Positions 61,378-64,000 of a DNA stretch of 64,000 nt are shown here, piece by piece; positions within the stretch are counted from its first letter, which is position 1, and each line of letters opens with the position of its first letter. The stretch comes from CBDCMJ01 sp965218875. GTDB lineage: Bacteria > Chloroflexota > Dehalococcoidia > Lucifugimonadales > UBA3495. The position numbers were made by a program, and so were the translations under genes. The stretch is from NCBI GenBank assembly GCA_965218875.1, contig CBDCMJ010000006.1, forward strand, positions 1-64,000, written 5' to 3'. The notes beneath the pieces were generated by a model that ran no database searches, was not told the DNA's origin, and was given only the letters and a program-made list of their open reading frames with translations.

Positions 61378-61938
61378 TTAGTCGTCCATCAGCTTTCGCT
61401 CCTTGAGGCTGACCCAGCGGTCGCCGCCGATGACAACGTGGTCCAGCAAGTCGATGCCGAGGAGCTTCCCCGCCTGGACCAGGTCGCGGGTGATGGACAC
61501 GTCCTCGGGGCTGGGGGTCGGATCGCCGGACGGGTGATTGTGGGAAATGATGATGCTGGGGGCCGAATCGATTACGGCGGCGCGCAGCACCTCGGCGGGA
61601 CGCACCACCGACGAGTTGACGTTGCCGATGTAGACGACCCGCTGGCCCATCACCTGGTTGCGGGTGTTGAGCAGCAGCACCCTGAGCTGCTCCTGGGCCA
61701 GGGCGCCCATCTCCGGGGCCAGCAGGGTGTGGACATCCTGGGGACAGTTGATCTGCGGCCGGTCGGCGGGGCGCTCCGTCTGGAAGGCCACGTCGTAGCG
61801 GGCCGCCAGCTCCCCCAGCAGGGCCAGGTTGGAGCGCAGGGCTTCCAGCACGGCCTGGCCCTCAGGGGTGGCGGGAGAGGCGGGTCCGGGGATGGACAGG
61901 GGCATTTCCTCTTGCTTGGCTTGCTTCTTGCGGGGCAT
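61378..61938 (-). CDS. radC: RadC/JAB-domain protein
   Basis: 186 residues from ATG 61938 (AAGGAGTC upstream). The MPN/JAMM motif is complete: E in RPAEVLRAAVI, HNHPSGDPTPSPEDVSIT with the H.HPSGDP...S..D ligands. YIGNVNSSVVRPAEVLRAA precedes it, as in RadC. The usual N-terminal HhH part of chromosomal RadC is replaced by a short lysine-rich start. RadC-like proteins are common on plasmids; their activity is unsettled. It lies between ssb and an unknown gene, each gap holding a hairpin. Confidence 0.9.
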   Translation of the reverse strand: MPRKKQAKQEEMPLSIPGPASPATPEGQAVLEALRSNLALLGELAARYDVAFQTERPADRPQINCPQDVHTLLAPEMGALAQEQLRVLLLNTRNQVMGQRVVYIGNVNSSVVRPAEVLRAAVIDSAPSIIISHNHPSGDPTPSPEDVSITRDLVQAGKLLGIDLLDHVVIGGDRWVSLKERKLMDD

Positions 61939-61972
61939 GGTTGACTCCTTCGGATTCGTCTGGAAACGGAAG

Positions 61973-62004
61973 CGGGGCCGCTCCCGTGATTGGGAGTGGC
62001 CCCG
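61973..62004 (-). terminator. Intergenic hairpin after ssb
   Basis: CGGGGCCGCTCCC pairs with GGGAGTGGCCCCG (one mismatch) around a 6-base loop, between the ssb stop and radC start. Member of the GGGGCC/GGCCCC hairpin family. Confidence 0.55.
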
Positions 62005-62044
62005 TCGTGCGCCTTTGGGAGGGCGTCGGTGTTCGGATGTCCGG

Positions 62045-62512
62045 TCAGAAGGGAGAGTCCTCGTCGCCGGGCTGGTAACCACCGCCAGTGTCGATTCCGT
62101 TGGCGTTTCCGGCGTTGGCCTGGTGGCTGGCGCCGGAGTTGACCCCATTGCCCGAACCGTTGCCGGAGTGGTTGCCGCCGGCGCCGTTGCGGGCGGAGTC
62201 CAGGAACACCACCTCCTGGGCGTGGATCTCGGTGCGGTAGCGGCGCTGCCCGTCGTCGCCGGTCCAGGAGTTCTGCGTCAGGCGGCCCGCGACGTAGAGC
62301 CGCTGGCCCTTCTCCACGTAGTTGGCGCAGGCTTCGGCGAGCTTGTCCCACACCACGATGCTGTGCCAGTCGGTCTCGGACTCGCCGCCCTTGCGCACCC
62401 GGTCGGTGGCCAGGCGCAGCTGGGTGACGGCGATGCCCGAAGCCGTGTACTTCATCTCAGGGTCCGCGCCCACGCGGCCCAGCAGTTCCACCTTGTTGAT
62501 GCTCTTCGCCAT
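62045..62512 (-). CDS. ssb: Single-stranded DNA-binding protein
   Basis: 155 residues. An OB fold of about 110 residues (INKVELLGRVGADPEMKYTA, VTQLRLATDRVRKGGESETD, WHSIVVWDKLAEACANYVEK, GQRLYVAGRL) is followed by a glycine/asparagine-rich tail. It ends in GDEDSPF, close to the DDDIPF-type tip that recruits replication and repair proteins. Plasmid- or ICE-borne ssb genes protect single-stranded transfer DNA. It sits in the outer element's operon between the RecB-like nuclease and radC. Confidence 0.95.
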   Translation of the reverse strand: MAKSINKVELLGRVGADPEMKYTASGIAVTQLRLATDRVRKGGESETDWHSIVVWDKLAEACANYVEKGQRLYVAGRLTQNSWTGDDGQRRYRTEIHAQEVVFLDSARNGAGGNHSGNGSGNGVNSGASHQANAGNANGIDTGGGYQPGDEDSPF

Positions 62513-62560
62513 GATCGTTCCTCCGTGTCAGGTGTGATTGATAGTTTCCCGAATGAATAG

Positions 62561-62594
62561 CGGGGCCGCCTTCCGGTATTGGAGAGCGGCCCCG
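62561..62594 (-). terminator. Intergenic hairpin before ssb
   Basis: CGGGGCCGC pairs with GCGGCCCCG around a 16-base internal region, between the nuclease stop (62627) and the ssb start (62512). Same hairpin family as 61973 and 63728. Confidence 0.55.
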
Positions 62595-62626
62595 TTTGCG
62601 CTCCGCAGGGGAGCGTCAGGGTTGTC

Positions 62627-63685
62627 CTAGCTGACCCGCAGGTACTCGGAGACGTTCTCGGTGACGATGGTCGCCCTGTTTTCCGGCTCCAGCAGCGCGT
62701 TCAGCCTCTTGTGATCGACGTTGTAGCGGGTGGACTTGACCATCCCCACGGTGCGGGTCTTCTCCCGGCCCTCCAGCTTGGCCTTGTCCGTGCCCTGCTG
62801 CTTGAGCCAGCCCCGCAGCATACCCAAGGCCCACTGCTTGTCCTCTTCGATGGCCTTCAGCATCTCCTGGGCGTTCTCGTACTCCCGCAGCGCCGCCTGC
62901 GCCTCGTCGTCGGTCACCGGCTCCGTATCCGCGGCGGGTTCGTCCTCCGGCTCCTCGACCGCCGCCGACCCCGGCAGGCAGGTGTTCAGGAAGGGGCAGC
63001 GTTGGCACTGCCAGTCGTCGGCGGTGAAGTCCCGCTCCGGCAGGGCCTGCGAGTCCCGCCCGTGCAGCAGGTGATGGGCGCCGATGGTCCCCAGCCGCTC
63101 GCAGGCCCGGTGGAAGGCGGTGGCGACCCGCTCCTCCGGAATCACCTCGAAATCCCACTGCCTGGAACCGGTGTCCATGGTGGCAATCACCACGTCCCGC
63201 GCCTCGCCGAAGGTCCCGTAGGAGTAGAAGGCGGCCTGGGCCACCGACTCCGGGTGGCTGCGCTCCGCGCCCAACTTCCACCACCGCTTGTAGGCTTCCG
63301 GCCCCCGGGTCTTGATCTCGATGACGCTGGGTTCATCGCCGAAGATGGGGACGACGCCGGTGGCGTCCACGTGGCCCGTGACCACCAGCGTCGGGCCGAG
63401 GCGCAGGGACATCATTTCAGGGTTGTCCCGGTCAGTGGCGTCAATCTCCCAACCGGCCCGCCGCATGGCCCGGAGCACCACCGGCTCCAGGGCGTTGCCC
63501 GCCTCCAGGACGGTCAGGGACTCCTCGGTGCGCGCGTTGGTGACCGGGTACTGGTTGGCCTCGTACCAGAGGGCGCGGCGGCAGTTGCCCACCGCCGAGG
63601 CCCGGATCTCCAGGGTCCCGTCCTCGCCGAAGCGGGCGTTGGGCCGCGAGTAGACGTCCGTCTTGCTGTCAATGGTCGTCGTCAT
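62627..63685 (-). CDS. RecB/Cas4-like PD-(D/E)XK nuclease
   Basis: 352 residues, ATG 63685 with AGGAAGGACAACC upstream. LEIRASAVGNCRRALWYEAN is the typical N-terminal segment with the first cysteine. The core has E in LEAGNALEPVVLRAM, GHVDATGVVP and VIEIKTRG (the D...EIK catalytic triad). The C-terminal cysteines CQRCPFLNTCLPG complete a four-cysteine iron-sulphur-type cluster as in AddB/Cas4. The last 120 residues are helical and charged. Expected to process DNA ends in replication or recombination of the outer element. Confidence 0.85.
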   Translation of the reverse strand: MTTTIDSKTDVYSRPNARFGEDGTLEIRASAVGNCRRALWYEANQYPVTNARTEESLTVLEAGNALEPVVLRAMRRAGWEIDATDRDNPEMMSLRLGPTLVVTGHVDATGVVPIFGDEPSVIEIKTRGPEAYKRWWKLGAERSHPESVAQAAFYSYGTFGEARDVVIATMDTGSRQWDFEVIPEERVATAFHRACERLGTIGAHHLLHGRDSQALPERDFTADDWQCQRCPFLNTCLPGSAAVEEPEDEPAADTEPVTDDEAQAALREYENAQEMLKAIEEDKQWALGMLRGWLKQQGTDKAKLEGREKTRTVGMVKSTRYNVDHKRLNALLEPENRATIVTENVSEYLRVS

Positions 63686-63727
63686 GGTTGTCCTTCCTCC
63701 GTCATGTCTGTGTTGGGTAAATGAGAG

Positions 63728-63757
63728 CGGGGCCGCTCCCCGTGGGAGACGGCCCCG
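63728..63757 (-). terminator. Intergenic hairpin before the nuclease gene
   Basis: CGGGGCCGCTCCC pairs with GGGAGACGGCCCCG (one bulge) around CGT, between the TSCPD-like gene stop and the nuclease start. Nearly the same stem as at 61973. Confidence 0.55.
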
Positions 63758-63784
63758 TGCGCCTTGTCAGGTCGGGTTCGGCGG

Positions 63785-64000
63785 TCAGTCGGCGGCCAGC
63801 TTGAGGTCTGCCATTTCCACCTCGTCCCGTTCTTCCAGGTGGCCCCGCAGGATGAGGGCGATGCCGTCGCCGAGGCCGCGCACGTACACCGTGCTGCCGT
63901 CCTCCATCACGTTGGGCCAGGGCTGCATTTCGCTGATGCCCTGGCACTGGTCCACGATTTCGTCGATGGGAGTGCCCCGCCGCAGGTGCAGGGAGACCAG
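63785..64000 (-). CDS. TSCPD-like domain protein, 3' part (runs off the window)
   Basis: The last ~71 residues end at a TGA at 63785: HLRRGTPIDEIVDQCQGISE, PWPNVMEDGSTVYVRGLGDG, IALILRGHL and an acidic end. The GTP..EIVDQ.QGI and GDGIA..L pattern resembles the TSCPD domain found in B12-dependent ribonucleotide reductases and in small stand-alone proteins on mobile elements. The start and any N-terminal domains lie beyond the window. Confidence 0.6.
   Translation of the reverse strand: MVSLHLRRGTPIDEIVDQCQGISEMQPWPNVMEDGSTVYVRGLGDGIALILRGHLEERDEVEMADLKLAAD

Overview
The window is GC-rich DNA from an uncultured bacterium. Three things point to Chloroflexota (SAR202/Dehalococcoidia-like or a related monoderm lineage). 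Two giant secreted proteins are built from tandem Ig/cadherin-like repeats (the 'NSPATG.P.ISGTAQVGETLTADTSGI' type, quoted here in part) seen in that phylum. The conjugation genes are the short, outer-membrane-free set of monoderms. Composition is high-GC apart from one AT-richer island. The taxonomic call is inference; the window has no rRNA or tRNA.

The window is one mobile element nested inside another. The OUTER element (1-17.83 kb and 57.03-64.0 kb) is plasmid/ICE-like. It carries a long minus-strand operon: TSCPD-like fragment, RecB/Cas4-like nuclease, ssb, radC, two unknowns, zinc ribbon, DUF6094-type methyltransferase, SNF2-like helicase, then a PRTRC cassette (protein C, a small protein, F, B, A, ThiF) and a DUF2958 protein. 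Its left part has a replication-relaxation-family protein, an ISAs1 remnant with a MITE-like repeat, a 2490-residue surface protein and an XRE regulator.

The INNER element is exactly 39,200 bp (17828-57027) and is inserted in the helicase gene. Both junctions carry the core CGGTC. Joining 57028-58720 to 17157-17827 restores an in-frame 787-residue helicase. The inner element encodes a large serine recombinase whose 3' end spans the left junction, small regulators, a second replication-relaxation-like protein, a minimal type IV secretion set (coupling ATPase, VirB4, PrgI-type protein, two VirB2-like pilins, VirB6/TrbL-like protein, one secreted protein), regulators (a coiled-coil HTH protein and a protein with four tandem XRE domains), a TPR protein next to a stand-alone RNA polymerase alpha-CTD, a 1569-residue surface protein, and a one-polypeptide histidine kinase/OmpR-type regulator.

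An AT-richer defence island (about 46.9-56.6 kb) sits at the right end of the inner element. It holds a DUF6615-like nuclease-type protein, a small XRE regulator, a PLD-family restriction endonuclease of BfiI/NgoFVII type, two overlapping beta-class DNA methyltransferases behind a ribbon-helix-helix regulator with a clear sigma-70 promoter, and an overlapping SIR2-HerA pair.

The two elements share a layout: a giant repeat-rich surface gene, a 13-14 base C tract upstream of it on the coding strand (candidate phase-variation switch), and a downstream XRE-type regulator. GC-rich hairpins of related sequence lie between many outer-element genes and recur once in the inner element. Several genes carry single-base frameshifts (coupling ATPase twice, PRTRC F once), which could be assembly indels or real decay.
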